Below, in pieces: positions 41,581 to 51,605 of a DNA stretch of 64,000 bases (position 1 is its first letter; every line of letters begins with the position of its first letter). This DNA is from Chryseobacterium gleum (GTDB taxonomy: Bacteria; Bacteroidota; Bacteroidia; Flavobacteriales; BACL11): the NCBI GenBank assembly GCA_945865535.1, contig CAMBDW010000005.1, positions 48,439-112,438 of the forward strand, in the 5' to 3' direction. The notes beneath the pieces are model-generated. The model ran no database searches. It saw only the letters and a program-made list of their open reading frames with translations, and had not been told where the DNA came from. Made by a program: the position numbers and the translations under genes.

Positions 41581-43057
41581 AATCAGAATAAATTAATTCA
41601 TCTACGATTTTAGCGGAAGATAAAACTAAAGGTATGCCTCCTCCTGGGTGTACACTGCCTCCACAGAAATATAAGCCTTTTATATTTTTTGAGAAATTAG
41701 GATGTCTAAAAAAAGCAGACATCCTAGTATTTGATGAAGTTCCATAAAGCGCACCTTTAAATGAATGAGTATCAGCTTCAATATTCCTTGGATCAACTAC
41801 TCTTTCGAATAAAATATTATCTTCAATGTTACAATTTAATACTCTATTAATTTTACTTATAATTTCTTTTCTTGATTTTAAAATTAGCTTATCCCAATCT
41901 TGATTGTTGTTGTGGGGAACATTAATCATAACAAACCAGTTTTCTGATTGTTTTGGAGCATCAGATTTAATCCTCTTAGATGTTATATTAATATAAACTG
42001 TAGGATCAGAATAGATTTCATTTCCCCCGCGAATACATTCGAATTCTTCCTTATAGTTTTTTGAGAATAAAATATTATGGATTTGCAGCTGCTTAAAGAC
42101 CTTAGTAATACCCCAATAAAAAATTATAGCAGATGAGGATCTTGGCTGGTCCTTCTTATAATTTAAACGAAATTGCTTAGCCAATAATTTATTATATACA
42201 AAATAGATATCAGTATTACAGACTACAATATCAGCAGCAATAAAAGCATCTTTAATTGCTAGGCCTTCAATTTTACCATTACTAACTTTAATTTGATCTA
42301 CAAAGGAATTGAAATTAAACTTGACTCCTAACTCTAATGCCAGTTTATATAAAGATTTAGGTATTGTGCTCATACCTTTATCAGCAAAAAATGCTCCTCT
42401 ATTAAACTCTAAATTTGAAATACTATTCAATACTGCTGGCGCTAAGTAAGGATCTGACCCATTGTATGTTGCGAATCTATTAAAGATTTGGACTATTTTC
42501 TTATCAAAAAACTTCTTACTATTAATTCTATCCATAGAAGAAAAAAGATTCAACCATGGGATTTTTAAGGCAGATAAAAAAACTTTAACTGAGAAATACG
42601 TTTTAAGTTTATGAAGTGATTTTTCTAAAAATAAATGATTTGTAGTTTTAAAAATAAATGCATTTTTTCTTAAATATTTTATTGTATCTTTTTTTGGAAT
42701 ATTTGAAATTTTAAATATTTCTTCAGAAAATAATTTTGCATCAGAAAATCCTCTAATAATAACTCCATCATCATAAAAATACCTACAACTTTCATTGATC
42801 CTAGAATAACTAAAATAATCTTTTGGATTCTTTCCTGCCAGATAAAAAAGCTCATCAATTTTTTCTGGCATTGTTAGTAAGGAAGGCCCCTTATCAAAAC
42901 GAAATCCAGATACTGAAAATTCATCAGCCTTGCCACCTGGATAACAATTAGACTCAAAGACTTGCACTTCATGACCTTTAACGGCTAGTCTTACAGCAAT
43001 TGCAAGCCCACCAATACCTGATCCTATAACTGATATTTTTTTTTTTGATTGTTCCAA
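41567..43057 (-). CDS. crtI: Phytoene desaturase
   Basis: CrtI converts phytoene to lycopene in four desaturations. The FAD-binding N-terminus is VIGSGIGGLAIAVRL (10-24) followed by FESNCYPGGKADEF and the substrate-binding FRFDKGPSLLTMP. The C-terminus has the carotenoid desaturase signature GLYFCGGSVHPGGGIP. The length of 496 residues is typical. Alternatives in the family are CrtD-type 3,4-desaturase or CrtO-like ketolase, but position first in the cluster supports CrtI. A phytoene synthase gene (crtB) is not in this window. The gene starts 10 bp after the aspartate kinase stop. Confidence 0.87.
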   Translation of the reverse strand: MEQSKKKISVIGSGIGGLAIAVRLAVKGHEVQVFESNCYPGGKADEFSVSGFRFDKGPSLLTMPEKIDELFYLAGKNPKDYFSYSRINESCRYFYDDGVIIRGFSDAKLFSEEIFKISNIPKKDTIKYLRKNAFIFKTTNHLFLEKSLHKLKTYFSVKVFLSALKIPWLNLFSSMDRINSKKFFDKKIVQIFNRFATYNGSDPYLAPAVLNSISNLEFNRGAFFADKGMSTIPKSLYKLALELGVKFNFNSFVDQIKVSNGKIEGLAIKDAFIAADIVVCNTDIYFVYNKLLAKQFRLNYKKDQPRSSSAIIFYWGITKVFKQLQIHNILFSKNYKEEFECIRGGNEIYSDPTVYINITSKRIKSDAPKQSENWFVMINVPHNNNQDWDKLILKSRKEIISKINRVLNCNIEDNILFERVVDPRNIEADTHSFKGALYGTSSNTRMSAFFRHPNFSKNIKGLYFCGGSVHPGGGIPLVLSSAKIVDELIYSDYEKK

Positions 43058-43067
43058 AATAAATAAA

Positions 43068-44318
43068 TTACTCTTTTACAACTAACTGTAATGTATTCCT
43101 TGATCTTTGTTCAAGTATAACTTCCCTTTGTTTTAAAAAATCAAAAGTAGAATCTTTAGCATAATGTCTTATTGTGCAAAGACTTAGATTCTTATTGTAA
43201 TATACTTCAAAATCATCCTGTAAATCAGCAATTAGTGCAGGAATCTTATGTTTATCATCATCAACACAAAGAGAAAAAGATACAGCAGAATTTTGCATCA
43301 TATTTACGCTAACTCCATGCTTTGCTAACAAAGCAAATATTTTACTCATATGAGTTTCCACAATAAATGATAAAGATGTATCAGAAATAGATATTAAAAT
43401 CTGATTTTCTTTTATAATACAAGACGGAATTTCAGCAAAAGTAGTAACGCCTTCTGCAATTTGAGATCCTTTACTTTTAGGATTTAAAAACGACTTTATA
43501 AACAAAGGAATCTGTTTCTTTTTAAGCGGTTGTATTGTTTTAGGGTGTATCACTTTTGCTCCATAATAAGCCAACTCAATAGCCTCATCAAAAGATATTT
43601 TTTCTAACAATTGAGAATGCTCAAAATGTTTAGGATCTGCATTCATCATTCCAGCTACATCTTTCCAAATTACTACCTCTTTTGCTTCTAAGGAAAAAGC
43701 TAATATTGCTGCAGAAAAATCACTTCCTTCTCTTCCCAATGTAGTGGTAAAATTCTCTGAAGTGCATCCTAAAAAACCCTGTGTGATACAATGTTTTTCT
43801 TTTATCTGATTTTTTATACAAGTAGTTGTTGTTTCCCAATCCACTTTTGCATTTCTATATGTATTGTCAGTTTTAATTAAATCACGAGCATCTAATAAAG
43901 AATTTTCAAATCCAATTTGGTCCAAATAAGCACTCATTATTTTAGAAGACAAAAATTCCCCTATCGAAACAATTTGATCGTAATCATAGGCATAATTTTG
44001 ATTAGGTTCATCTTCTAAAACCCATTCAATTTCAACAAACAAATTATTTATTTCATCAAAAATGGCATGCTTTTCATCAAATAATTGATTTAAAATATTG
44101 GTATGAAAATCTTTTACTTTTTGTAAGGCAATAAAAGGATCGGCATTTTTTTGAACATAAGATTCTACTACAACCTCAAGCATATTAGTAACTTTGCCCA
44201 TGGCTGAGAAAACAATCACCAATTTATCATTAGAATAAGAATTTAAAATATTCCCAACATTAATGATGTTTTCGGCATCTTTTATTGATGCTCCTCCAAA
44301 TTTGAAAACTGTATACAT
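43068..44318 (-). CDS. lysC: Aspartate kinase
   Basis: Aspartate kinase catalyses the first step from aspartate to lysine, threonine and methionine. The catalytic domain opens with FKFGGASIKDAENI and has the TLGREGSDFSAAILA motif. It is followed by two ACT-type regulatory modules in the last 130 residues (LISISDTSLSFIVETHMSKI and similar). At 416 residues it is monofunctional, with no homoserine dehydrogenase fused. It precedes crtI by 10 bp on the same strand, so the carotenoid genes may depend on its promoter. The nearest upstream element, TTACTTTG, deviates by one base from TAnnTTTG. Confidence 0.88.
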   Translation of the reverse strand: MYTVFKFGGASIKDAENIINVGNILNSYSNDKLVIVFSAMGKVTNMLEVVVESYVQKNADPFIALQKVKDFHTNILNQLFDEKHAIFDEINNLFVEIEWVLEDEPNQNYAYDYDQIVSIGEFLSSKIMSAYLDQIGFENSLLDARDLIKTDNTYRNAKVDWETTTTCIKNQIKEKHCITQGFLGCTSENFTTTLGREGSDFSAAILAFSLEAKEVVIWKDVAGMMNADPKHFEHSQLLEKISFDEAIELAYYGAKVIHPKTIQPLKKKQIPLFIKSFLNPKSKGSQIAEGVTTFAEIPSCIIKENQILISISDTSLSFIVETHMSKIFALLAKHGVSVNMMQNSAVSFSLCVDDDKHKIPALIADLQDDFEVYYNKNLSLCTIRHYAKDSTFDFLKQREVILEQRSRNTLQLVVKE

Positions 44319-44407
44319 CTAATGCTAAAAAATTAACTGCAAAGTAAAGGTTATTTTCTCATCAAATACTTCAAATTTTTAGATATTTGCAACACTAAAT
44401 AACCCAA

Positions 44408-45598
44408 ATGAAGATTGCCTTTTTAACCTCTGGAGGAATAGCCCCTTGTTTATCAGCAGCAATAGGCAGATTGACGGAAAACTACTTAAGAGATTACCCT
44501 AATGCAGAAATTATTGGCTACTTAAATGGATACAAAGGGCTTCTTTTAGGAAATTCAATTTCTTTCCCAAAATCACTTTTTGGAAGCACGGATAAGTTTT
44601 ATCAATTTGGGGGATCTCCTATTGGTAATAGTAGAGTAAAGCTAACTAATATTGAGGACTGTATTAAAAACGGTCATGTTGCCAAAGGCGAAATCCCATT
44701 AGAAGTTGCAGCCAATCAATTAGTAAAAGATGGAGTAACAATTTTGCACACAATAGGTGGAGATGACACCAATATAACAGCAGCAGATTTATCTTTTTAT
44801 CTAAAAGAAAACAATTATAATTTAACAGTAGTTGGTTTGCCAAAAACAGTTGACAATGATGTGTATCCTATCGCTCAAACTCTAGGCGCATGGACGGCTG
44901 CAGAACAAGGCGCAATATTCTTCGAAAATATAGTAAATGAAAATACTACCTCTGACAGGCAATTAATTATACATGAAGTAATGGGTAGGAATTGCGGATG
45001 GCTTACTGCTGCCACTGCATTGGAATACCGAAAAAGATTAAACAAGATCCATTTTATGCCTGAGATAGGACTTTCAAAAGAAAAATGGGATATACATTGT
45101 GTGTTATTGCCTGAACAAGAAATTTCATTTGACAAAGAATGCGAACGACTTAATAAGGTAATGGATAAGTACGATTGTGTAAATGTTTTTTTAAGTGAAG
45201 GCGCTGGCATGGATGTCATTATTAAAGATGCTGAAAAATTAGGAGAGCCTATATTGCGTGATGCATTCGGGCATGTACGATTAGATGAACTAAATCCTGG
45301 AAAGTGGTTTGCAAAACAATTTGGAAAAAGACTAAATGCTCATAAAATATTAGTTCAAAAAAGCGGTTACTTTGGAAGGTCATCAAAAGCAAACAAAGCA
45401 GATTTAGAGCTTATACTTGAAGTAGCTGATTATGCCGTAAAAAGTGCAATAGAAGGTAAAAATGGTGTAATTGGATGGGATGAAGATAATAAAAACAAAT
45501 TATCTTGTATTGATTTTAACAGAATAAAAGGGGGGAAACCTTTTGATACATCATTAGATTGGTATAAAAAAATGATGAACGAAATTCAATCCATCTAA
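44408..45598 (+). CDS. Diphosphate-dependent (PPi) fructose-6-phosphate 1-phosphotransferase
   Basis: A PfkA-superfamily enzyme that phosphorylates fructose 6-phosphate. The loop is GGDDTN at 117-122, with Asp at the position where ATP-dependent enzymes have Gly (GGDGS), and the catalytic loop is PKTVDND at 145-151, with Lys in place of the Gly of ATP enzymes. Both changes mark use of pyrophosphate as donor, so the step is reversible and may serve glycolysis and gluconeogenesis. The substrate-binding MGRNCGWLTAA follows. At 396 residues it is in the range of the short PPi class. mfd starts directly after its stop codon. Confidence 0.85.
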   Translation: MKIAFLTSGGIAPCLSAAIGRLTENYLRDYPNAEIIGYLNGYKGLLLGNSISFPKSLFGSTDKFYQFGGSPIGNSRVKLTNIEDCIKNGHVAKGEIPLEVAANQLVKDGVTILHTIGGDDTNITAADLSFYLKENNYNLTVVGLPKTVDNDVYPIAQTLGAWTAAEQGAIFFENIVNENTTSDRQLIIHEVMGRNCGWLTAATALEYRKRLNKIHFMPEIGLSKEKWDIHCVLLPEQEISFDKECERLNKVMDKYDCVNVFLSEGAGMDVIIKDAEKLGEPILRDAFGHVRLDELNPGKWFAKQFGKRLNAHKILVQKSGYFGRSSKANKADLELILEVADYAVKSAIEGKNGVIGWDEDNKNKLSCIDFNRIKGGKPFDTSLDWYKKMMNEIQSI

Positions 45599-48500
45599 TT
45601 GACATTACAAGCTCCATTATTAACATATTTTGGGGAGCCAAAGCAAACTGAGGCAATTAAAACTGCATTAGAAAAAACCCAAGCAAAAATTCAACTTACA
45701 GGATTAATTGGTTCATCATTTTCTCTTACAGCAAGCGCAGTAGTTAGAGAAAGTAACAGCCCACATCTTTTTATTTTTAGAGACAAAGAAGAAGCATCAT
45801 ACTTTATTAATGATCTCGAGAATCTACTTAACAATGAAGTATTCTTTTTTCCAGCCTCATACAGGAGAGCTTATCAGGTTGAAGAAACTGACAATGCCAA
45901 CATTCTTTTAAGAATAGAGGTATTAAACAAACTGAATCAAAAAAGAAATCCAATCATTATTACTTATTCTGAAGCATTATCAGAAAAAGTAGTAAGTAGA
46001 AAAGAGCTAAAAAAACATACTATTGGATTAAAAATTGCTGATAAAATTGAGATTGATGACTTGGAAGAAATGCTACTACACCTCAACTTTGAAAAAGTTG
46101 ATTTTGTAATTGCAGCTGGCCAATATTCAATTAGAGGTGGCATTTTAGATGTCTATTCTTTTGCAGATGAATATCCATTTAGATTGGAGTTTTTTGACAC
46201 TGAAATTGAAAGCATCAGAACTTTCGATATTAATACTCAGCTATCAATTAATGCCGAGAATAAAATCACCATTATCCCAAATACTAAGGCAAAAAAAAGC
46301 TTAGACGCCCAAGTTAGCGTGCTGGAATACCTTCCAAAAAACTCAATTATATGGGCAAAAGATATCGCCTATACTAAAGGCATTCTTGATGATTATTTTA
46401 AAAGAGCAAATGAGGAACATAAAAGAATAGAGGAAAGCACAATACAACCCTTGAGCCCTAAAAATTTATTTACAAATGGCTATGAATTTACCTCTGAGTT
46501 GGAAAATTTCTCAATTATTGAAACTCATCAACAAAGCTTTTTTAAGTCAGATGAAAAAATTGAAATCAATACGACCTCACTAACTAAAATAAATAAGCAA
46601 TTTGACTTATTAAAAGAGGATTTAAAAAAGAATCAGCAAGAAGGGTTGCAAAATATCATCCTATGCTCTTCAGATGAACAAGAAGAAAGATTCAATGCCA
46701 TATTTAAACATTCGGATGAAGCATTAATCTACCAATGCATTTTGTTTTCATTGCATGCCGGTTTTATTGATTACACCAATAAGCAAGCCATCTACACTGA
46801 TCATGAGATTTTTGACAGACATCATAAATTTAAATCAAAAACAAAATTTATTGATAACCAAGCGATAACTATAAAACAGCTTAACTCTTTAGAAATTGGT
46901 GATTTTGTAACTCATATCGATCATGGAATTGGAAGGTTTGAGGGGCTACACAAAATTGAGAATCACGGAAAGTATCAAGAAGTAATAAAACTTACTTATA
47001 AAGAAGGCGATATTCTTTATATCAGCATACATTCCTTGCATAAAATCGCAAAATATTCTGGAAAAGAAGGACTAGAACCAAAAATAAACCAATTAGGCTC
47101 TCCAATTTGGAAAAACGCTAAGGAAAAAACCAAAACAAAAGTCAAGCAAATTGCTTTTAACCTTATACAGCTTTACGCCAAACGAAAACTCAAAAAAGGA
47201 TTTGCATACAGCCCTGACACCTATTTGCAACACGAACTAGAAGCCTCATTTATGTATGAAGACACTACTGATCAAAGTAAAGCAACAGCTGACATAAAAG
47301 CAGATATGGAAAATGAAATGCCAATGGATCGATTAATTTGTGGAGATGTAGGTTTTGGAAAAACAGAAGTAGCAATACGAGCAGCATTTAAGGCCGTAGC
47401 CGATAATAAGCAGGTGGCTGTTTTAGTCCCAACTACTATTTTAGCATTACAACACTATAAAACATTTAAAAAAAGGTTTAAACACTTGCCTTGCACTGTA
47501 GATTATATCAACCGATTTAAAACTTTAAAAGAACAAAAAGAAACACTTACAAAATTAGCAAGAGGTGGAATTGACATCCTTATTGGGACGCATAGAATTG
47601 TAGGTAAAGATGTAAAATTTTTGGATTTGGGACTACTGATAATTGATGAAGAGCAAAAATTTGGAGTAAATATAAAAGACAAACTAAAACTCTTTAAGGA
47701 AAATATTGACACCCTTACTCTAAGCGCTACTCCTATCCCCAGAACATTACAATTTTCACTTTTAGGAGCAAGAGATTTATCAGTAATCAATACCCCACCA
47801 CCCAATAGACAATCAATAGAGACTACTATTATTGGAATGCATCAAGAAACAATACGAGATGCTATAAGTTATGAAATTTCTCGTAATGGACAAGTTTATT
47901 TTGTACATAACCGTATCGAAAACATTAAGGAAGTAGCCGGTTTATTACAAAGGCTTTGCCCTGATGCTAAAATAAAAGTAGGTCATGGGCAAATGGATGG
48001 TAAAAAATTGGAAGAACTGATAATTGACTTTATGGAAGGAGATTTTGATGTATTGGTGTCCACCACAATTATTGAAAATGGAGTTGACATCCCAAATGTT
48101 AATACTATAATTATAAATAACGCTCAAACTTTCGGACTGAGTGATTTACATCAAATGAGAGGACGGGTTGGCAGGAGTAATAAAAAAGCATTTTGTTATT
48201 TAATAAGCCCGCCTCTACATCAATTATCTGAAGAAAGCCGAAAGAGATTAATTGCTCTGGAACAGTTTTCTACTCTTGGAAGTGGTTTTAAAATTGCCAT
48301 GCGTGATTTAGACATTAGGGGTGCTGGCGATTTATTAGGTGCCGATCAGTCAGGATTTATTAATGATATTGGTTTTGAAACCTATCAAAAAATATTAAAT
48401 GAAGCAATTGAAGAATTGAAAAGAGAAAAATTCCAAGATCTTTTTGAAGATGAAAAAGAGCAGTTCTATGTAAAAGATTGCCAACTAGATACTGACTTAG

Positions 48501-48931
48501 AAATACTAATTCCAGACACTTATGTAAGTAATATTAGTGAGAGGCTAAACCTTTATAAAGAGCTTAATAATTTCACTAAAGAAGAAGAAATTACTGCTTT
48601 TATTGAAAGGCTAAACGATAGATTTGGCAATGTTCCTTCAACAATTTCTGATCTTTGTGATGCCCTTAGATTAAGATGGCTAGCAAAACAAATTGGGTTT
48701 GAGCGTATCATCTTAAAAAACGACAGTATGCGTTCTTATTTTCCTTCACAAGCAGATTCAAATTATTATAACTCTGATTACTTCAAACTTGCATTAGAGT
48801 TTTTAAAACGAAATTTTAATAACTGTGAAATGATAGAAAAAAAAGGAAAACTATCTATGAGAGTAAAAAACATTCACTCCATTAAAGATGCTTTAAATAC
48901 TTGCCAAGAAATTACCAAAGCGCCCTCTTAA
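45599..48931 (+). CDS. mfd: Transcription-repair coupling factor
   Basis: Mfd removes stalled RNA polymerase and recruits UvrA. The N-terminal UvrB-like part carries VIAAGQYSIRGGILDVYSFA. The RNA polymerase interaction domain contains GDFVTHIDHGIGRFEGL. The translocase has Walker A GDVGFGKTE at 582-590 and DEEQ at 683-686, with HQMRGRVGRS later. The C-terminal TRCF domain (LYKELNNFTKEEEI) closes the protein. At 1110 residues it is full length. The start appears to be TTG at 45599, immediately after the upstream TAA. No ATG occurs within the first 150 codons that would leave the N-domain intact. Confidence 0.95.
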   Translation: MTLQAPLLTYFGEPKQTEAIKTALEKTQAKIQLTGLIGSSFSLTASAVVRESNSPHLFIFRDKEEASYFINDLENLLNNEVFFFPASYRRAYQVEETDNANILLRIEVLNKLNQKRNPIIITYSEALSEKVVSRKELKKHTIGLKIADKIEIDDLEEMLLHLNFEKVDFVIAAGQYSIRGGILDVYSFADEYPFRLEFFDTEIESIRTFDINTQLSINAENKITIIPNTKAKKSLDAQVSVLEYLPKNSIIWAKDIAYTKGILDDYFKRANEEHKRIEESTIQPLSPKNLFTNGYEFTSELENFSIIETHQQSFFKSDEKIEINTTSLTKINKQFDLLKEDLKKNQQEGLQNIILCSSDEQEERFNAIFKHSDEALIYQCILFSLHAGFIDYTNKQAIYTDHEIFDRHHKFKSKTKFIDNQAITIKQLNSLEIGDFVTHIDHGIGRFEGLHKIENHGKYQEVIKLTYKEGDILYISIHSLHKIAKYSGKEGLEPKINQLGSPIWKNAKEKTKTKVKQIAFNLIQLYAKRKLKKGFAYSPDTYLQHELEASFMYEDTTDQSKATADIKADMENEMPMDRLICGDVGFGKTEVAIRAAFKAVADNKQVAVLVPTTILALQHYKTFKKRFKHLPCTVDYINRFKTLKEQKETLTKLARGGIDILIGTHRIVGKDVKFLDLGLLIIDEEQKFGVNIKDKLKLFKENIDTLTLSATPIPRTLQFSLLGARDLSVINTPPPNRQSIETTIIGMHQETIRDAISYEISRNGQVYFVHNRIENIKEVAGLLQRLCPDAKIKVGHGQMDGKKLEELIIDFMEGDFDVLVSTTIIENGVDIPNVNTIIINNAQTFGLSDLHQMRGRVGRSNKKAFCYLISPPLHQLSEESRKRLIALEQFSTLGSGFKIAMRDLDIRGAGDLLGADQSGFINDIGFETYQKILNEAIEELKREKFQDLFEDEKEQFYVKDCQLDTDLEILIPDTYVSNISERLNLYKELNNFTKEEEITAFIERLNDRFGNVPSTISDLCDALRLRWLAKQIGFERIILKNDSMRSYFPSQADSNYYNSDYFKLALEFLKRNFNNCEMIEKKGKLSMRVKNIHSIKDALNTCQEITKAPS

Positions 48932-49035
48932 TCAACAATAAAAACAACTTATTAACAATCTTTTTTTTTAGCTGCATTTCATTTAATCATCTTTTAAGAT
49001 TTAAGTAAAATTGCATAAGGTCTTAAAAAAGAAAA

Positions 49036-50559
49036 ATGCCCCAAAAAAGAACAATAAAAAACGCTCTAATTTCTGTTTTTCACAAAGATGGATTAGCTCC
49101 AATTGTAAAAAAATTGAACGAATTAGGGGTAACTATATATTCCACAGGAGGTACGCAAAATTTTATTGAAGAGCAGGCAATAAGTGTAAATCGTATTGAA
49201 GACCTTACTACTTACCCCTCTATTTTAGGTGGCCGTGTAAAAACTTTACATCCCAATGTATTTGGTGGTATTTTATCAAGACGAGAAATACAAGCTGATA
49301 TAGAACAGTTAGAGCAATACAACATTCCAGAATTTGATTTAGTAATTGTTGATCTCTATCCCTTTGAAAAAACAGTCGCAGCAGCAGCCTCTGAGCAAGA
49401 CATCATTGAAAAAATAGATATCGGTGGGATTTCATTAATTCGAGCTGGTGCTAAAAACTTTAAAGATGTTTTGGTTGTTTCAGAAATGAGTCAATATCCT
49501 GAAATTTTAGAATTATTAAATCTTAATGGCGCCAGTACAACTATAGCGGAAAGAATGAAATTTGCAGCTAATGCATTTGATGTTTCTTCTCATTATGACA
49601 CTGCTATTTTCAATTACTTTCAAAGCGATAATACTGCAGTATTCAAAAAAAGTATTCGTAAAGCAAAAGCCTTGCGCTATGGAGAAAATCCTCATCAATC
49701 AGGATCTTTTTATGGAAATCTAGATGATATGTTTACTCAGCTAAATGGAAAGGAACTTTCTTATAATAATCTCTTAGATATTGATGCAGCTGTAAATTTA
49801 ATTTCAGAATTTGATGAAACTACTTTTGCAGTTTTGAAACACAATAACGCTTGTGGCTTGGCTTGCCGACCAAAACTTATTGATGCATGGAAAGATGCCT
49901 TAGCTGGAGACCCAACATCAGCATTTGGAGGAGTACTCATCACCAATAAAGAAGTAGATTTAGAAACTGCAGAAGAAATAAATAAACTCTTTTATGAAGT
50001 ATTAATTGCCCCATCATTTGCAAATGATGCCTTAGCACTTTTAAAAGCAACAAAAAAAAGAGTACTGCTACAACAGAATAAAGTTATATTACCAAAAATA
50101 CAATTCCGAACTGTATTAAATGGGGTATTACAGCAAGAAAAAGATTTAAAAAAAGATACCATTGCTGATATGAAAACAGTAACAAAAATAGCACCAACTA
50201 ATGAGCAGCTCACCGATTTGGTTTTTGCATCAAAGATCTGTAAACACACCAAATCAAATACCATTGTATTTGCAAAACGAAAGCAATTATTAGCAAGTGG
50301 TATAGGGCAAACATCAAGAGTGGACGCATTAAAACAAGGAGTAGATAAAGCTGCTATTTTTGGATTTAATTTAAATGGAAGCGTTATGGCATCAGACGCT
50401 TTTTTTCCTTTTGCTGATTGTGTAGAATTAGCAGGAAATGCAGGAATAAAAGCGGTAATACAGCCTGGGGGCTCAATAAAAGATCAATTGTCTATCGATT
50501 ATTGCAACACTAAAAATATGGCAATGGTACTAACAGGAACAAGACATTTTAAACATTAA
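49036..50559 (+). CDS. purH: Bifunctional AICAR transformylase/IMP cyclohydrolase
   Basis: PurH catalyses the last two steps of IMP synthesis. The N-terminal cyclohydrolase domain (residues 1 to about 195) has ALISVFHKDGL, the STGGT loop and GGRVKTLHPNVFGGIL. The C-terminal transformylase domain has LRYGENPHQSG with the Lys/His region KHNNACGLA, and ends GGSIKDQLSIDYC...GTRHFKH. The length of 507 residues is normal. It stands 11 bp before mreB, so it can serve as the first gene of the elongasome operon, an arrangement common in flavobacteria. Confidence 0.95.
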   Translation: MPQKRTIKNALISVFHKDGLAPIVKKLNELGVTIYSTGGTQNFIEEQAISVNRIEDLTTYPSILGGRVKTLHPNVFGGILSRREIQADIEQLEQYNIPEFDLVIVDLYPFEKTVAAAASEQDIIEKIDIGGISLIRAGAKNFKDVLVVSEMSQYPEILELLNLNGASTTIAERMKFAANAFDVSSHYDTAIFNYFQSDNTAVFKKSIRKAKALRYGENPHQSGSFYGNLDDMFTQLNGKELSYNNLLDIDAAVNLISEFDETTFAVLKHNNACGLACRPKLIDAWKDALAGDPTSAFGGVLITNKEVDLETAEEINKLFYEVLIAPSFANDALALLKATKKRVLLQQNKVILPKIQFRTVLNGVLQQEKDLKKDTIADMKTVTKIAPTNEQLTDLVFASKICKHTKSNTIVFAKRKQLLASGIGQTSRVDALKQGVDKAAIFGFNLNGSVMASDAFFPFADCVELAGNAGIKAVIQPGGSIKDQLSIDYCNTKNMAMVLTGTRHFKH

Positions 50560-50570
50560 AAATAAAAATT

Positions 50571-51593
50571 ATGGGATTTTTTGACTTTATGCAAGAGGCA
50601 ATTGCTATTGATTTAGGAACTGCAAACACATTAATTATTCACAACGACAAAGTTGTTGTAGATGAACCATCAATTGTTGCTAGGAATATTAGGACCGGAG
50701 AAGTAGTTGCTATCGGCAAGAGAGCTCAACAAATGCACGGGAAAACTCATAAAGAAATAGAAACTTTACGACCACTAAAAGATGGAGTAATTGCTGATTT
50801 CCAAGCATCTGAACAGATGATAAGAGGGTTTATTAAGATGCTAAACATTAAAAGCAGCATCTTTGCCCCATCATTAAAAATGGTTGTTTGTATTCCATCA
50901 GGAGTAACTGAAGTAGAAAAAAGGGCCGTAATTGATTCAGCAGAACATGCAGGAGCAAAAGATGTTTGGCTAATATATGAGCCAATGGCTGCAGCAATTG
51001 GTATTGGCATTGATGTATTAGAACCAAAAGGAAATATGGTGATTGATATAGGTGGAGGGACAACTGAGATTGCCGTAATTTCATTAGGAGGTATTGTTTG
51101 TGACAAATCCATCAGAGTTGCTGGAGATAAATTAACTGCTGACATTCAGCATTATATGATAACAAGACACAATATTGCTATTGGTGATATTATGGCCGAA
51201 CAAATTAAAATTCATTGTGGATCGGCACTTACAGAATTAGAGGATCCACCACCAAACTATGCTGTACACGGTAGAGATTTAATGAGCGGAATACCAAAAG
51301 AAATAATTGTAACCTACAAAGAAATTGCAGGTGCATTAAATAACTCGATTGAACAAATTGAGGAAGCTATAATGAGTGCCTTATTTAATACTCCCCCAGC
51401 ATTATCTGCAGATATTTTTAATGAAGGGTTGTATTTAACCGGAGGAGGATCAATGCTTAGAGGTCTTGACAAAAGGATTTCTACAAAAACTAAATTACCA
51501 GTATATGTTGCTGAAGACCCTTTAAGAGCTGTAGCTAGAGGAACTGGCATTGCTCTTAAAAACACAGACAAGTATACATTCTTAATGCGATAG
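50571..51593 (+). CDS. mreB: Rod shape-determining protein MreB
   Basis: MreB is the actin-like protein that organises lateral wall synthesis under the inner membrane. The phosphate-1 loop is IDLGTANTLI, with the adenosine-binding VIDIGGGTTEIAVISLGG in the middle and LTGGGSMLRGLD near the end. The N-terminal MGFFDFM is a short amphipathic start of the kind that touches the membrane. It has 340 residues. It is the first of the mreB-mreC-mreD-mrdA-rodA series. Confidence 0.97.
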   Translation: MGFFDFMQEAIAIDLGTANTLIIHNDKVVVDEPSIVARNIRTGEVVAIGKRAQQMHGKTHKEIETLRPLKDGVIADFQASEQMIRGFIKMLNIKSSIFAPSLKMVVCIPSGVTEVEKRAVIDSAEHAGAKDVWLIYEPMAAAIGIGIDVLEPKGNMVIDIGGGTTEIAVISLGGIVCDKSIRVAGDKLTADIQHYMITRHNIAIGDIMAEQIKIHCGSALTELEDPPPNYAVHGRDLMSGIPKEIIVTYKEIAGALNNSIEQIEEAIMSALFNTPPALSADIFNEGLYLTGGGSMLRGLDKRISTKTKLPVYVAEDPLRAVARGTGIALKNTDKYTFLMR

Positions 51594-51605
51594 TAAACAG
51601 TATTA

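Noticed and set aside
50747..51145. Antisense frames opposite mreB, purH, mfd and other genes
   Set aside because: They lie wholly opposite strong genes, have no promoter box and show compositions dictated by the sense strand.
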